DNA of 64,000 nt, from contig NC_002678.2 of NCBI RefSeq assembly GCF_000009625.1, positions 558,001 through 622,000 of the forward strand, given 5' to 3'. Shown here one piece after another: positions 44,693 through 54,153 of the stretch. The notes under the pieces were generated by a model that was not told where the DNA came from, searched no databases, and saw only the letters and a program-made list of their open reading frames with translations. The DNA is from Mesorhizobium japonicum MAFF 303099. Its GTDB lineage: Bacteria; Pseudomonadota; Alphaproteobacteria; Rhizobiales; Rhizobiaceae. Each line of letters opens with the position of its first letter. Within the stretch, counting starts at the first letter, position 1. A program made the position numbers and the translations under genes.

Positions 44693-45406
44693 CTAGCGCC
44701 CTTCCCCAGCGATTTCGAGCGCCAGCCGGCTCATATCGGTGAAAAGCGCCTGGCGCTCGGAATAGTCGGCCTGTTCGCCGGTAACCAGATTGTCGACGAC
44801 TGTCAGTAGCGATAACGCCCTGGCGCCGAAATGCGCCGCGATGCGGTAGAGCGCGCTGGTTTCCATGTCCACGGCCAGCGCTCCGAGCGCCCTTGCTTCG
44901 GCATAACGGGTGTGCGCTTCAGGATGGTAAAATATGTCGGTGCAGACTGTCAGGCCGGCGTGATGGTCGATGCCGAGTTCGGCTGCCTTGGCCAAGGCGC
45001 AGACGAGCAGCGCCGGATCCGGGCCGGCTTCAGCGTCATAAAGGCCAAAGACCTGACCGTTCTCGGCGTTTTCCGGCCGTGCCGATTGCGAGATTACCAG
45101 GCTGCGCAGCGTGGCCTCGGCGCTCAGGCCGCCGCAGGTCCCCGTGCGGATCAACGTTCGGGCGCCATAATAGTCAAGCAATTCATGGGCATAGATCAGG
45201 AACGACGAAACCCCGATACCCGTCGCCTGAATGCTGACGGGCTGGCCGCGAAAAAGGCCGGTAAAGCCGAGAGCACCCCGCCGGCGATTGACGCAGCGTG
45301 GCGCCTCGAGAAATGTCTTCGCCATCCATTCGGCGCGCTGCGGATCGCCCGGCAACAGCACCGTTTCGGCGTAATCGCCCTTGCCTGCCTCTATGTGTGT
45401 CGTCAA
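44693..45406 (-). CDS. deoD: Purine-nucleoside phosphorylase, DeoD type
   Basis: Hexameric phosphorolytic enzyme of purine salvage, 237 residues. THIEAGKGDYAETVLLPGDPQRAEWMA aligns with the DeoD N-terminus in pieces; other motifs are GIGVSSFLIYAHELLDYYGA, IRTGTCGGL and AVDMETSALY. The TTG at 45406 is preferred because GGGGGAG lies about 6 bases upstream and it gives the family-type start (MTTHIEA); the frame is open to an ATG at 45445. Adjacent to cckA on the same strand, 92 bases downstream. Confidence 0.93.
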   Translation of the reverse strand: MTTHIEAGKGDYAETVLLPGDPQRAEWMAKTFLEAPRCVNRRRGALGFTGLFRGQPVSIQATGIGVSSFLIYAHELLDYYGARTLIRTGTCGGLSAEATLRSLVISQSARPENAENGQVFGLYDAEAGPDPALLVCALAKAAELGIDHHAGLTVCTDIFYHPEAHTRYAEARALGALAVDMETSALYRIAAHFGARALSLLTVVDNLVTGEQADYSERQALFTDMSRLALEIAGEGR

Positions 45407-45498
45407 TCGCTGCTCCCCCAAGCCCGACCGCCCTCTCACCCGCAATCATGGCGTTGTCAGGGCACGCCGCGCAAGGCGGATCATTGGAGAGCGCTAAA

Positions 45499-48075
45499 TT
45501 AGGACTCCAGCATATCCTTGACGATCGTCGCCAGTTGCTTGAGCGAGAACGGCTTCGGCAGGAAGCCGAAATGCGCGTCGGCCGGCAGGTTCCTGGCGAA
45601 TGCGTCCTCGGCATAGCCGGACACGAACACGAACTTGATATCAGGCTGGCGCTTGCGCAACTCGCCAAGCAGGGTCGGTCCGTCCATTTCCGGCATGACC
45701 ACGTCGGAAACGACGATGTCGACCTTGCCGCCCAGGGCTTCGAACACTTCCAGCGCCTCGACGCCGGAGGATGCCTCATGCACCGTATAGCCGCGCGAGG
45801 TCAGCGCCCGCATACCGCCCATGCGCACCGCATCCTCGTCCTCGACCAGCAGCACCGTGGCAGACCCCGACAGATCCTTGGTGCTGTCGACCGGCTTGAC
45901 CGGCGCGGCACTCGGCGCATCGCCGGGTTCGGCCCCCTTCTTCGCTTCCGCGATATGACGCGGCAGGAAGATGCGGAAGGTCGACCCCTTGCCGACTTCG
46001 GAATCGCAGAAAATGAAGCCGCCGGTCTGCTTGATGATGCCGTAGACCATGGACAGGCCAAGGCCAGTGCCCTTGCCGACCTCCTTGGTCGTGAAGAACG
46101 GCTCGAAGATCTTCTTCAGCACATCCGGCGCGATGCCGCTGCCGGTGTCCTCGACCTCGACCACGACATAGTCGGCCGCGGCGAGTTCGCGATAGGAGAA
46201 GGTCTTGCACTCCTCGGCAGTGACGTTGCGGGTGCGCACGGTGAGATCGCCGCCGGCGGGCATCGCGTCGCGCGCATTGACGGCCAGATTGACCACCACC
46301 TGCTCGAACTGGCCGATATCGACCTTGACCGGCCACAGGTCACGGCCATGGTCGATCTTCAGCTTGATGTCGTTGCCGACCAGGCGGGCAAGCAGCATCC
46401 TGAGATCGGCGAGCACGTCGGTGAGGTTCAGCACTTCCGGCCGCAGCGTCTGCTTGCGCGAGAAGGCCAGCAACTGCCTGACCAGCGAGGCCGCCCGGTT
46501 GGCGTTCTGCTTGATGTTCATGATGTCGGGGAAGGACGGGTCCGACGGCCGGTGATTGGTCAAAAGCAGGTCCGACGCCATGATGATGGCGGTCAACACA
46601 TTGTTGAAGTCGTGAGCGATGCCGCCCGCCAGTTGCCCGACCGCCTGCATCTTCTGGCTTTGCGCCATCTGCCCTTCGAGCGCCTTCTGCTCGGTCGTCT
46701 CGACGGCATAGACAATGGCCGATTCCTCGGCGCCCTCGCCACCGGTGCCGTCGGCGACGGCATTGACGTAGAAACGGATATGCCGCTCTTCGTTGCCGGG
46801 CAGCACGGTGTCGATCGGCTCGATGTCCGCCTGGCGCTGCCTGGCCTTCTCGAACGCCGCGGCAAAGGCTGGCCGCTCGCGCTCATGGATCACCGTATCG
46901 AGCCGCACGCGGCGGTCCACGGCATCCCGGTCGACGACCGAGGAAAACAGCGACAGGAATGGCGCGTTAGTGCGCAGGATGCGCCCGCTGGCATCGACGC
47001 CCGCGATCGCCATCGGCGTCGAATTGAAGAAGCGGGTGAAGCGCACTTCCGAGGCGCGCAGATCGGCCGAGGCATCCTCGCCCTGTGTGCGATTGAGCAC
47101 GATCGTGCGCGTCGGACCGCCGATACCTTCGCGGCTGGCCGAAACGCGATGCATGAAGCGCACCGGCAGCGCCTCGCCCGTCATCGTCGTCAAATCGAGA
47201 TCGATGACCGCGTTGCGCGTCGTGCCGGGGTCGGCCTTGACCGAACGCACCAGAGCCATGCCGTCGCCGGCAACGATATCCGGCAAGGTGACTGCGCCGG
47301 GCGTGAAGCTGGCAAGATCGATGCCCAGCCATTCCGCGAGCGTGGCGTTGATGTAGGTGACGCGGCCGTCCTGGTCGGCGGAAAAGAAGCCGGCCGGAGC
47401 GTGGTCGAGGTGATCGATGGCCTTCTGCAGGTCGAGGAAGAAACGCTCCTGCTCGGCCCGCTCCTGCGAAATGTCGGCGAGTTGCCAGGCCAGCATAGGC
47501 AGTCGCTGGCCCGGAACGTTGAAGGTGCGGGCGCGCGCCCGGTACCAGCGGGCGCCCGGTTCGGCGCCGGGCCGGATCGACTGCGCCAGCCGAAACTCGC
47601 CGTCACCTGGCTGTCCGTCACGCAGGCCGGAGGCCAGCCGGTAAATCGTCACCGAGGCCTCGGGAACATCCGAAAGCAGCCCTTCGACCGTCTTGAGGTC
47701 GGCGGCCGAGGAGGCCCCGGTCATGTCGGCATAGGCTCGATTGGCGTAGACGACGCGGCCCTTGGTGTCCGTCACAAGCAGGCCTTGCGCCATCGAATCG
47801 ACGAAAGCCTTGGACAGTTCATCGCCGGTCGAGCGCGGCGTGACCTGCACGAAGCCGATCGCGGTCGCGAACAGGAAGCCGACGCCGATCATTGCCAGCA
47901 CGCCAAGCATGCCGAGCAGGAAGGGATCCCCGAGGCGCTCGCGGAACAGGCCGAAGACGATCGCGGCCCCCGTCAGGACGACGATGAAGATGATGAGCCG
48001 GGTGACCGCACCCGGTCGCGTGTTTTGGTCGACGATCGGTACCGGATAGAAATCGCCGCGCGCTTCCTTGGCCAT
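45499..48075 (-). CDS. cckA: Cell-cycle hybrid histidine kinase CckA
   Basis: Bifunctional kinase/phosphatase at the head of the CckA-ChpT-CtrA phosphorelay; 858 residues. Two membrane helices at about 24-76, tandem PAS domains at about 90-480 ([59 protein letters not shown]), HisKA with phospho-acceptor in [14 protein letters not shown], HATPase with [11 protein letters not shown] and [12 protein letters not shown], and a C-terminal receiver with [10 protein letters not shown] and phospho-Asp in [12 protein letters not shown]. The ATG at 48075 (MAKEARGD) was chosen; the open extension to 48195 is encoded by repeat copy C. Confidence 0.96.
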   Translation of the reverse strand: MAKEARGDFYPVPIVDQNTRPGAVTRLIIFIVVLTGAAIVFGLFRERLGDPFLLGMLGVLAMIGVGFLFATAIGFVQVTPRSTGDELSKAFVDSMAQGLLVTDTKGRVVYANRAYADMTGASSAADLKTVEGLLSDVPEASVTIYRLASGLRDGQPGDGEFRLAQSIRPGAEPGARWYRARARTFNVPGQRLPMLAWQLADISQERAEQERFFLDLQKAIDHLDHAPAGFFSADQDGRVTYINATLAEWLGIDLASFTPGAVTLPDIVAGDGMALVRSVKADPGTTRNAVIDLDLTTMTGEALPVRFMHRVSASREGIGGPTRTIVLNRTQGEDASADLRASEVRFTRFFNSTPMAIAGVDASGRILRTNAPFLSLFSSVVDRDAVDRRVRLDTVIHERERPAFAAAFEKARQRQADIEPIDTVLPGNEERHIRFYVNAVADGTGGEGAEESAIVYAVETTEQKALEGQMAQSQKMQAVGQLAGGIAHDFNNVLTAIIMASDLLLTNHRPSDPSFPDIMNIKQNANRAASLVRQLLAFSRKQTLRPEVLNLTDVLADLRMLLARLVGNDIKLKIDHGRDLWPVKVDIGQFEQVVVNLAVNARDAMPAGGDLTVRTRNVTAEECKTFSYRELAAADYVVVEVEDTGSGIAPDVLKKIFEPFFTTKEVGKGTGLGLSMVYGIIKQTGGFIFCDSEVGKGSTFRIFLPRHIAEAKKGAEPGDAPSAAPVKPVDSTKDLSGSATVLLVEDEDAVRMGGMRALTSRGYTVHEASSGVEALEVFEALGGKVDIVVSDVVMPEMDGPTLLGELRKRQPDIKFVFVSGYAEDAFARNLPADAHFGFLPKPFSLKQLATIVKDMLES

Positions 48076-48117
48076 ATGCCCCCTGCTCGTGAAGTCCGAC
48101 GTTCCGACACCCGCCCC

Positions 48118-48223
48118 TAATGCATGTCGCCCAAAAGTGACTTCGGTTTTGGGCAAACGACGTGCATGAAAACAAGGACCTGAAGCGCGTCGCATGAATC
48201 CGCTTCAGCGCGACCCGCTTTAG
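48118..48223 (+). repeat. Two-hairpin intergenic repeat, copy C
   Basis: Hairpin one: TGCATGTCG (48121-48129) with CGACGTGCA (48158-48166), one mismatch, enclosing CCCAAAA (48130-48136) and TTTTGGG (48147-48153). Hairpin two: CTGAAGCG (48180-48187) with CGCTTCAG (48201-48208), or alternatively with the CGACCCGCTTTAG end at 48211-48223. It lies 43 bases upstream of the cckA ATG. Bases 48224-48393 between it and fliO show no further gene. Confidence 0.8.
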
Positions 48224-48393
48224 CCGGTTGAATCACATTCTCCCAGTCCCGAAAAGGCCCGGGCGGCAAATGTCAGATAAAAATGATGCCAGCCGTGTTT
48301 CAAGCTGTTCACGATGCGTGAAAGGCAACTTGCGGTGGCCAGCCGCAACGGTCTAGTGTCGCGTCACTTTCCAAAACCGATCAGGGGAAACCA

Positions 48394-49143
48394 ATGCAGT
48401 GGCTGGATAGCGTGGCGGGCCCTGGTTATGCGGCGGCACTCCTGTGGACCTTCGCGGCGCTGATCCTGCTGGTCATCGTGCTCGTCATCATCAGGCTCGT
48501 GCGCAACCTGACCTTCGGTACGTTTGTCGCCGGTGGCCGGAACCGCAAGACGCGGCTGGCCGTCATGGACGCCACCGCCGTCGACAGCCATCGCCGGCTG
48601 GTGCTGGTGCGCCGCGACGACATCGAACATCTGCTTCTGATCGGCGGCCCGACCGACGTCGTCGTCGAACGCGACATACGCCTTGCCGCACCGCGCCGTC
48701 CGGCGCTGACCGGAGATGGCGGTCTGCAGCCTGTCCCGGCCACCGCGGCCCCGACGGCAAAACCGCGGCCGCCTCAGCCGGCGCCCGCACCAGCCCGACC
48801 TGCGCCGCAGCCGGTGACCGCGGCGCCGCCGCCTGCCCGCCCGCGCCCGGCGGCGCCACCGCCGGCCCCAGCCCCCGCACCGAAACCGGTTGCGCAACCC
48901 TATCAATCGACAAACGTCACGCCGCTGCCTGCTTATGGCTCCGCCAACGCCAATGCCGTCAGGCAGGCGCCACCGCCCCCGCAAGACAGCATCGACGACG
49001 CGCTGATGAAGGACCTGGAGGTTTCGCTCGACCAGCCGCGCTCCGGCGGCCCTGTCGGCAAACCGGCGACCAAGCCGCCGCAATCGCTCGACGATGAAAT
49101 GACCAGGCTTCTGGGCGAACTTTCTTCAAGTCAGAAAAGATGA
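48394..49143 (+). CDS. fliO: FliO-like flagellar biosynthesis protein with proline-rich region
   Basis: 249 residues. One membrane helix at about 13-38 (ALLWTFAALILLVIVLVII), then a FliO-type beta domain at about 45-90 with RLAVMDATAVDSHRRLVLVRRDDIEHLLLIGG in two blocks, and a long Pro/Ala-rich disordered segment (about 105-175) before a short acidic C-terminus. FliO assists assembly of the flagellar export gate; no other flagellar genes are in the window. The FliO match is to the short core only, so a different membrane-anchored function is possible. Confidence 0.75.
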   Translation: MQWLDSVAGPGYAAALLWTFAALILLVIVLVIIRLVRNLTFGTFVAGGRNRKTRLAVMDATAVDSHRRLVLVRRDDIEHLLLIGGPTDVVVERDIRLAAPRRPALTGDGGLQPVPATAAPTAKPRPPQPAPAPARPAPQPVTAAPPPARPRPAAPPPAPAPAPKPVAQPYQSTNVTPLPAYGSANANAVRQAPPPPQDSIDDALMKDLEVSLDQPRSGGPVGKPATKPPQSLDDEMTRLLGELSSSQKR

Positions 49144-49220
49144 TTGGCGCCTGAGGCACCCTGCCGGCCGGCGATCTGGCCGGGTTTGCTCCTGCTGCAA
49201 CGGATTGCCATGCAGCCAAC

Positions 49221-49248
49221 AAAAATGGCCGGAAAGCCGGCCATTTTT
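49221..49248. terminator. Bidirectional terminator between fliO and dksA
   Basis: AAAAATGGCCGG (49221-49232) and CCGGCCATTTTT (49237-49248) are exact complements with a 4-base loop, flanked by A and T runs on either side, so it can terminate both convergent genes. Confidence 0.9.
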
Positions 49249-49298
49249 GACAGCAACTTCACTGTAACTGCCTCGCGATGCAGCCCGGAAGCGATGCG

Positions 49299-49715
49299 TC
49301 AGTCGTCGCGATAGACTTTTTCGCGGCGCTCATGCCGTTCCTGCGCTTCGATCGACAAAGTGGCTATCGGACGGGCGTCGAGCCGTTTCAGCGCGATCGG
49401 CTCGCCGGTTTCCTCGCAATAGCCGTAAGTACCTTCGTCGATGCGCTGCAGCGCCGAATCGATCTTTGCGATGAGTTTGCGCTGACGGTCGCGGGCCCTG
49501 AGCTCGATGGCGCGGTCTGTTTCAGAAGAGGCGCGGTCGGCGAGGTCGGGATGGTTGGCGTTTTCCTGCTGCAGGATTTCGAGAGTTTCGCGCGCTTCGC
49601 GCAATATGTCATTTTTCCAGGTGACGAGCTTCAGGCGGAAGTAGGATTTCTGCCGTTCGTTCATGAACGGCTCGTCTTCGGAGGGTACGTAATCGGCGGT
49701 AACGATGTCGTTCAT
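49299..49715 (-). CDS. dksA: RNA polymerase-binding regulator DksA (single-cysteine type)
   Basis: Binds the secondary channel of RNA polymerase and works with ppGpp; 138 residues from the chosen ATG (MNDIVTADYV). Coiled-coil at about 20-90 with the Asp-containing tip in DLADRASSETDRAIELR. The C-terminal zinc-finger region reads YGYCEETGEPIALKRLDARP and TLSIEAQE: only the first of four cysteines remains (C, T, S, A). Such reduced-Cys DksA proteins are known in alphaproteobacteria. Frame is open to 49826 but the first 37 codons lie over the promoter. Confidence 0.95.
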   Translation of the reverse strand: MNDIVTADYVPSEDEPFMNERQKSYFRLKLVTWKNDILREARETLEILQQENANHPDLADRASSETDRAIELRARDRQRKLIAKIDSALQRIDEGTYGYCEETGEPIALKRLDARPIATLSIEAQERHERREKVYRDD

Positions 49716-49748
49716 TCGACTCACCCAAACTGCCCCAATTTTGGCGCT

Positions 49749-49777
49749 TATATATTCGCCGCCCGACGCCTGCACAA
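49749..49777 (-). promoter_or_regulatory. Putative sigma-70 promoter of dksA
   Basis: Minus strand TTGTGC (plus 49772-49777), a 17-base spacer and TATATA (plus 49749-49754), giving a start about 27 bases ahead of the dksA ATG. Good spacing and -10 match. Confidence 0.6.
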
Positions 49778-49986
49778 GCGCAATCAGCCACCGACACACG
49801 CAATTGTTAAAGTGCCCCGGCGGCACCCCTTGGAGCGGGATGTCGCTGATTCGATGGAGAAAGTGCCGCAGACCTTCGCCACCCTGCCTCGTGCGTGATT
49901 CTTTGAACGGAAGAACAAGTGGCCATTGTGCGCGGCGCCCTTCTTGTGGCTAATCGTGCCGCGGCTTCGGCATCATCGGAGGTTGG

Positions 49987-50490
49987 GTGAGCAGGCTCTA
50001 TCTGTTGCGGCACGCCAAGGCTGGCTGGGCGCTGCCCGGCATGCGCGATTTCGATCGACCGCTCGATGCAGCCGGCCGCGCCGATGCCGAGATAATGGGC
50101 GCTGCCATGCGCTCCCGCGGCTATGTCCCAGACCTGACATTGTGCTCCAACGCCCGGCGCGCCAAGGAAACACTCGAAGGGCTGGCCGGCCAGACCGACA
50201 CCGGCAAGGTGTTGTTTTTCGACACGCTCTACAGCGAAGACGCGGCCGGCTATCTCCGCCTCATCCGTGAACATGGCGGGCCGGGTTCACTGCTGGTCAT
50301 CGGCCACAATCCAATGACGGAGGATCTCGCCATGGCGGTCTCAGGCGATGGCGACGAGACGGCGCGTGCCATGCTCAACCATGGGTTCCCGACCTCGGGC
50401 CTGGCGGTCGTGCGTTTCCTGGACAATCTGGCGAAAGCAGGCCAGGACACGGGCTATCTCGAAGCGTTTCTCACACCTGCCGATCTCTAG
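49987..50490 (+). CDS. sixA: SixA-type phosphohistidine phosphatase
   Basis: 167-residue histidine-phosphatase superfamily protein. The catalytic RHG-type motif reads LLRHAKAGW near the N-terminus, and the second His is in VIGHNPMTEDL. SixA dephosphorylates histidine phosphotransfer proteins or PTS-Ntr components. Start is GTG at 49987 with GGAGG upstream. Followed after 76 bases by the ycjX-like gene on the same strand. Confidence 0.9.
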   Translation: MSRLYLLRHAKAGWALPGMRDFDRPLDAAGRADAEIMGAAMRSRGYVPDLTLCSNARRAKETLEGLAGQTDTGKVLFFDTLYSEDAAGYLRLIREHGGPGSLLVIGHNPMTEDLAMAVSGDGDETARAMLNHGFPTSGLAVVRFLDNLAKAGQDTGYLEAFLTPADL

Positions 50491-50566
50491 GGCAGTTCGC
50501 CGGCGGCATTTCAAAGCCGGGTTCCAACCCCTATATCGGACGGACGCAAGCCCGAGAGATCACATT

Positions 50567-52042
50567 TTGGCATCATCGCTGACCACCTTCACCGACGAGG
50601 CAAGAATTGCCCTCGATACGCTGTCGGGACGCGCCACCGGGCTTTTTTCTCCGTCGCTGCGGCTGGGTGTTACGGGCCTTTCGCGCGCCGGCAAGACGGT
50701 GTTCATCTCCGCGCTGGTCCACAATCTGATCCATGGCGGACGCCTGCCGCTGTTCGAGGCGCAGAAATCCGGGCGTATCGCCCGCGCTTTCCTGGAAGAG
50801 CAGCCTGACGATGCCGTGCCGCGCTTCCAGTACGAGGACCATATCGCCGCATTGGTCAACGACCGTGCCTGGCCCGATTCCACGCGCGCCATTTCGGAAC
50901 TGCGGCTGACCATCGAATACGAATCGGCCTCCGGCTGGAGCCGCATGTTCTCTTCGGGCAAATTGTCGGTCGACATCGTCGATTATCCCGGCGAATGGCT
51001 GCTCGACCTGCCGCTGCTCGGCAAATCCTTCGCCGATTTTTCACGCGAGGCCATGGAGATGGCCACTTTGCCGGTGCGCGAGGATCTGTCGCGGGCCTGG
51101 CGGGCGATCTCGGCGGAAATCGACCCGAATGGCGACGCCGACGAGATGACGGCGCGCCGCCTTGCCGAAAGCTTCGCCGCCTATCTCAAGGCCTGCAAGC
51201 TCGACGAGCGCGCGCTTTCGACCTTGCCGCCCGGCCGTTTCCTGATGCCTGGGGATCTGGAAGGCTCGCCGGCGCTGACCTTTGCCCCGCTGGCCGGCCT
51301 CGACAGGCGTCCGCGCCCGGGATCGCTGCACGCCATGATGGAGAGGCGCTACGAGGCCTACAAGACGCATGTCGTCAAACCCTTCTTCCGCGAACACATC
51401 ACCCGTCTGGACCGCCAGATCGTCCTGATCGACGCCATGCAGGCGCTGAACGCCGGTCCCGGCGCCATGGCCGACCTCGAGCGCGCCGTGACCGAGATCC
51501 TCGGCTGTTTCCGCCCTGGCCGCGGCAGCTTCCTCACCGACCTGTTTTCGCGGCGCATCGATCGCATCCTGGTCGCCGCGACCAAGGCCGATCACCTGCA
51601 CCACGAAAGCCATGACCGGTTGCAGGCGATCGTGCGGCGGCTGGCCGACCGCGCCGTGGCACGGGCGAACTTCACCGGCGCCGATGTCGACGTGGTCGCC
51701 ATGGCGGCGGTGCGCGCGACCCGCGAAGGTACGGTCAAGCAAGGCCGTGAGACGTTGCCTGTCATCATCGGCACGCCGATCGCCGGCGAGAAGATCAACG
51801 GCGAAACGTTCGACGGAAAGACCGAAACTGCGATATTTCCCGGTGATTTACCGGAGAAGATTGATGCGGTGTTCGAGGTCTCCGAGCCCGACCACAGGCA
51901 GGATTCAACGGACCCGGCAATCCGCTTTGTCCGATTCCGCCCGCCAAAACTCGAACGCACGGCCGAAGGCGTCACGCTGTCTCTGCCGCATATCAGGCTC
52001 GACCGTGCCTTGCAGTTCCTGATCGGAGACCATCTGGCATGA
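50567..52042 (+). CDS. YcjX-family P-loop NTPase
   Basis: 491-residue YcjX/DUF463 family protein, a stress-associated GTPase/ATPase-like protein of unknown role. Walker A GVTGLSRAGKT at about residues 32-42, the region SVDIVDYPGEWLLDLPLL as switch-like DxxG, and ILVAATKADHLH as an NKxD-like specificity element. The TTG at 50567 (MASSLTTF) was chosen because the open extension upstream runs through sixA; GAGAG lies about 8 bases before it. Coupled by a 4-base overlap to the YcjF-like gene. Confidence 0.9.
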   Translation: MASSLTTFTDEARIALDTLSGRATGLFSPSLRLGVTGLSRAGKTVFISALVHNLIHGGRLPLFEAQKSGRIARAFLEEQPDDAVPRFQYEDHIAALVNDRAWPDSTRAISELRLTIEYESASGWSRMFSSGKLSVDIVDYPGEWLLDLPLLGKSFADFSREAMEMATLPVREDLSRAWRAISAEIDPNGDADEMTARRLAESFAAYLKACKLDERALSTLPPGRFLMPGDLEGSPALTFAPLAGLDRRPRPGSLHAMMERRYEAYKTHVVKPFFREHITRLDRQIVLIDAMQALNAGPGAMADLERAVTEILGCFRPGRGSFLTDLFSRRIDRILVAATKADHLHHESHDRLQAIVRRLADRAVARANFTGADVDVVAMAAVRATREGTVKQGRETLPVIIGTPIAGEKINGETFDGKTETAIFPGDLPEKIDAVFEVSEPDHRQDSTDPAIRFVRFRPPKLERTAEGVTLSLPHIRLDRALQFLIGDHLA

Positions 52043-53124
52043 CCGCGCCCCGCAAACCGGCGGCCTTCCGCATCGAGCCGGAAGCCGCGCCAACACAAGA
52101 GACGCCAAAGGCGCGCCAGGCCGAGCTCTCGCGCAAACCTCGCGGGCTGAAGACCGATGTCGCTCTGGTCATACCGGCGGAAGTCGACGTCTTCGACGAA
52201 CCCGACATCGTGGCCGCGGAACCGCCGCCGGCGGCCGCCCCCAGGAAACGCTCGCTGTTCGGCAGCATCTTCTTCGGCGCGATCGGCGTGCTGGTTTCGC
52301 TGGCTGTCGGCCTGTGGACCGACCAGCTGATCCGCGATCTCTTCGCCCGAGCCGAATGGCTGGGCTGGCTGGCCGCCGGCATGGCGGCGATCGCCGTATT
52401 GGCGCTTGTGGTGATCCTGATTCGGGAATTCCTGGCGATCGCCCGCCTTGCCGAAGTCGAAAAACTGCAAAAACGCGCGCTCGACGCCATCGCGCGCGAC
52501 GATCCCAAGGCGGCACGATCGGTGGTCGACGAGCTTTCGGCTTTCGTCGCGGCCAAGCCAGAGACCGCGGCGGGTCGGCGTGCCCTGGCCGAACTGCGCG
52601 GCGAAATCATCGACGGCGGCAATCTGGTGCGCCTGGCTGAAGCGGAAATCCTCGGTCCCCTCGATGCCAGGGCCAAGGTGATGATTCTCGAAGCCGCCAA
52701 ACGCGTCTCGCTGGTGACGGCTGTCAGCCCGCGCGCGCTGGTCGACGTCGCCTATGTCGTATTCGAGGCCGGACGCCTCATTCGCCGTCTCTCGGAACTC
52801 TATGGCGGACGCCCGGGAACGCTGGGTTTCTTCCGCCTGGCGCGCAGCGTGCTGGCGCATCTGGCAGTCACCGGCTCCATCGCCGTCGGCGACAGTTTCG
52901 TCCAGCAGATCGTCGGCCACGGCCTGGCGGCGCGCCTATCGGCTAAGCTTGGCGAAGGCGTCGTCAACGGCATGATGACGGCGCGCATCGGCATCGCGGC
53001 GATGGAAACCGCGCGTCCCCTGCCCTTCAGCGCCGCCAAACGGCCGGGCCTGGGCGATTTCCTCTCGGCATTGACATCGTTTGCCGCGAAGAAGGACACC
53101 GAAACCACAGGCTCTGGCAAATAG
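52039..53124 (+). CDS. YcjF-like membrane protein (TIGR01620/DUF697 type)
   Basis: 361 residues. A hydrophilic N-terminus of about 65 residues, two membrane helices at about 70-95 and 108-135 (SIFFGAIGVLVSLAVGLW; GWLAAGMAAIAVLALVVILI), then a DUF697 domain with VALVTAVSPRAL-like segment and RLARSVLAHLAVTGSIAVGD. YcjX and YcjF are usually adjacent and co-expressed; here they overlap by 4 bases. The function is unknown, probably at the inner membrane under envelope stress. Confidence 0.88.
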   Translation: MTAPRKPAAFRIEPEAAPTQETPKARQAELSRKPRGLKTDVALVIPAEVDVFDEPDIVAAEPPPAAAPRKRSLFGSIFFGAIGVLVSLAVGLWTDQLIRDLFARAEWLGWLAAGMAAIAVLALVVILIREFLAIARLAEVEKLQKRALDAIARDDPKAARSVVDELSAFVAAKPETAAGRRALAELRGEIIDGGNLVRLAEAEILGPLDARAKVMILEAAKRVSLVTAVSPRALVDVAYVVFEAGRLIRRLSELYGGRPGTLGFFRLARSVLAHLAVTGSIAVGDSFVQQIVGHGLAARLSAKLGEGVVNGMMTARIGIAAMETARPLPFSAAKRPGLGDFLSALTSFAAKKDTETTGSGK

Positions 53125-53247
53125 CGTCCTGTTCGTCCGGACGATGAGCGGATTGCCGTTTCAAGGCTTCGCAGTGACGAAGCATTAACCAATCTTCTTC
53201 ATGGTCGAACCGGTTCCAAACAGCCTCTTTGTTGCCGGGTGTCGTCG

Positions 53248-53799
53248 ATGAAAAGCGTAATTCTGTCCAGCGTCTTGCCCCTGGCCGTTGCAATCACAGC
53301 AGTCGTCGGCCTCGCCTCGCGGGCTTCCGCCGCAGAGCCGGACAAGCAGTTCTTCCAGTCGGCCGAAGGCAAATGGGTCGGCCCGGGCGAAATCGTCGCC
53401 GGCAAGTACAAGGGCACGAAATTCAACTGCAGCTTTACCGGCTCCACGCCGGACGGCACGATGGGCATGACACTGGATGGCGGCTGCCGGGTCGGCATGT
53501 TCACCCAGCCGATGTCGGCCAAGATCGAGCGCAAGGGCCGCGACTACAAGGGCTCTTTCATGGGTGGCTCTGCCGGTGCAGGCCTCGACATCATCGGCGG
53601 CAACGTCGTCGATGCCCGCAAGGTGGTCTTTACCATCAACCGCAATCAGTTGCGTGGCGTCATGCAAGCCCGCATTCCCGACGACAATTCGATGACCGTG
53701 ACGGTTGCCGTGCGTGTCCAGGACCAGCTGGTGCCGGTCATCGGCATGAGCCTGAAGCGCGTCGATGCGGTCGAAGTCGGCTCCATCGCCCCGAACTGA
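53248..53799 (+). CDS. Secreted hypothetical protein
   Basis: 183 residues with a signal peptide (SVILSSVLPLAVAITAVVGLASR region, cleavage near ASAAE). The mature domain is beta-rich with GKWVGPGEIVAGKYKGTKFNC and a second Cys in DGGCRVG, suggesting a disulfide; C-terminal VRVQDQLVPVIGMSLKR. No family recognised beyond similarity in style to periplasmic lipocalin-like proteins. The ATG at 53248 is preferred over the GTG three codons upstream. Confidence 0.7.
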   Translation: MKSVILSSVLPLAVAITAVVGLASRASAAEPDKQFFQSAEGKWVGPGEIVAGKYKGTKFNCSFTGSTPDGTMGMTLDGGCRVGMFTQPMSAKIERKGRDYKGSFMGGSAGAGLDIIGGNVVDARKVVFTINRNQLRGVMQARIPDDNSMTVTVAVRVQDQLVPVIGMSLKRVDAVEVGSIAPN

Positions 53800-53825
53800 G
53801 CGCGTTAGCGCCCCTGACACGTCCC

Positions 53826-53863
53826 CCCAAAGCAAAGAGGCGGCAGCCCATCGCCACCGCCTC
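53826..53863 (-). terminator. Putative terminator of the 53887 gene
   Basis: GAGGCGG (53837-53843) and CCGCCTC (53857-53863) form a 7-bp stem; on the minus strand it is followed by TTTGCTTT. It could also end the plus-strand gene stopping at 53799. Confidence 0.55.
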
Positions 53864-53886
53864 CTTGAACCAGTCGAATCAGGCGC

Positions 53887-54153
53887 TTAGCCCTTGATGG
53901 CGGCCGTCACCTCGTCATACGCCTTGCAGGCGTCGGCGAGTGTCGTGGTGCCCTGGTACTTGGTTGTCACCGCCTGGACCTTGGCGGTCAGGTCAGCTGC
54001 CTTGGACGGATCCTTGGTGATCGCTTCCTGCAGCGCGGCGGCCATGTCCTGCGCTTTCTTGGTCGCGATCTCGGCCGTGCATTCCGGCGCCTTCGAGCAG
54101 GCCGAACCGGCAAGCACCGCCAGGCCGACGGCAACAAGCAAAAACTTCTTCAT
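53887..54153 (-). CDS. Small exported protein, possible lipoprotein
   Basis: 88 residues from the ATG at 54153 (MKKFLLVAVGLAVLAGSACS), which has GAGGAG about 9 bases upstream. The hydrophobic segment ends in GSAC, a marginal lipobox, so it could be a lipoprotein or be cleaved by signal peptidase I. The mature part is helical with two more Cys (PECTAE, DACKAY), likely a disulfide-linked helical hairpin. No family recognised. Confidence 0.7.
   Translation of the reverse strand: MKKFLLVAVGLAVLAGSACSKAPECTAEIATKKAQDMAAALQEAITKDPSKAADLTAKVQAVTTKYQGTTTLADACKAYDEVTAAIKG

Noticed and set aside
45298..48120. About 940-codon open frame antisense to cckA
   Set aside because: Antisense shadow over a clear CckA; no promoter, ribosome site or family motif.
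48076..48195. N-terminal extension of CckA
   Set aside because: The 40 extra codons are supplied by repeat copy C and carry no family similarity; the internal ATG has a ribosome site.
50348..50566. N-terminal extension of the YcjX-like gene
   Set aside because: It overlaps sixA in another frame and shows no similarity to the family start.
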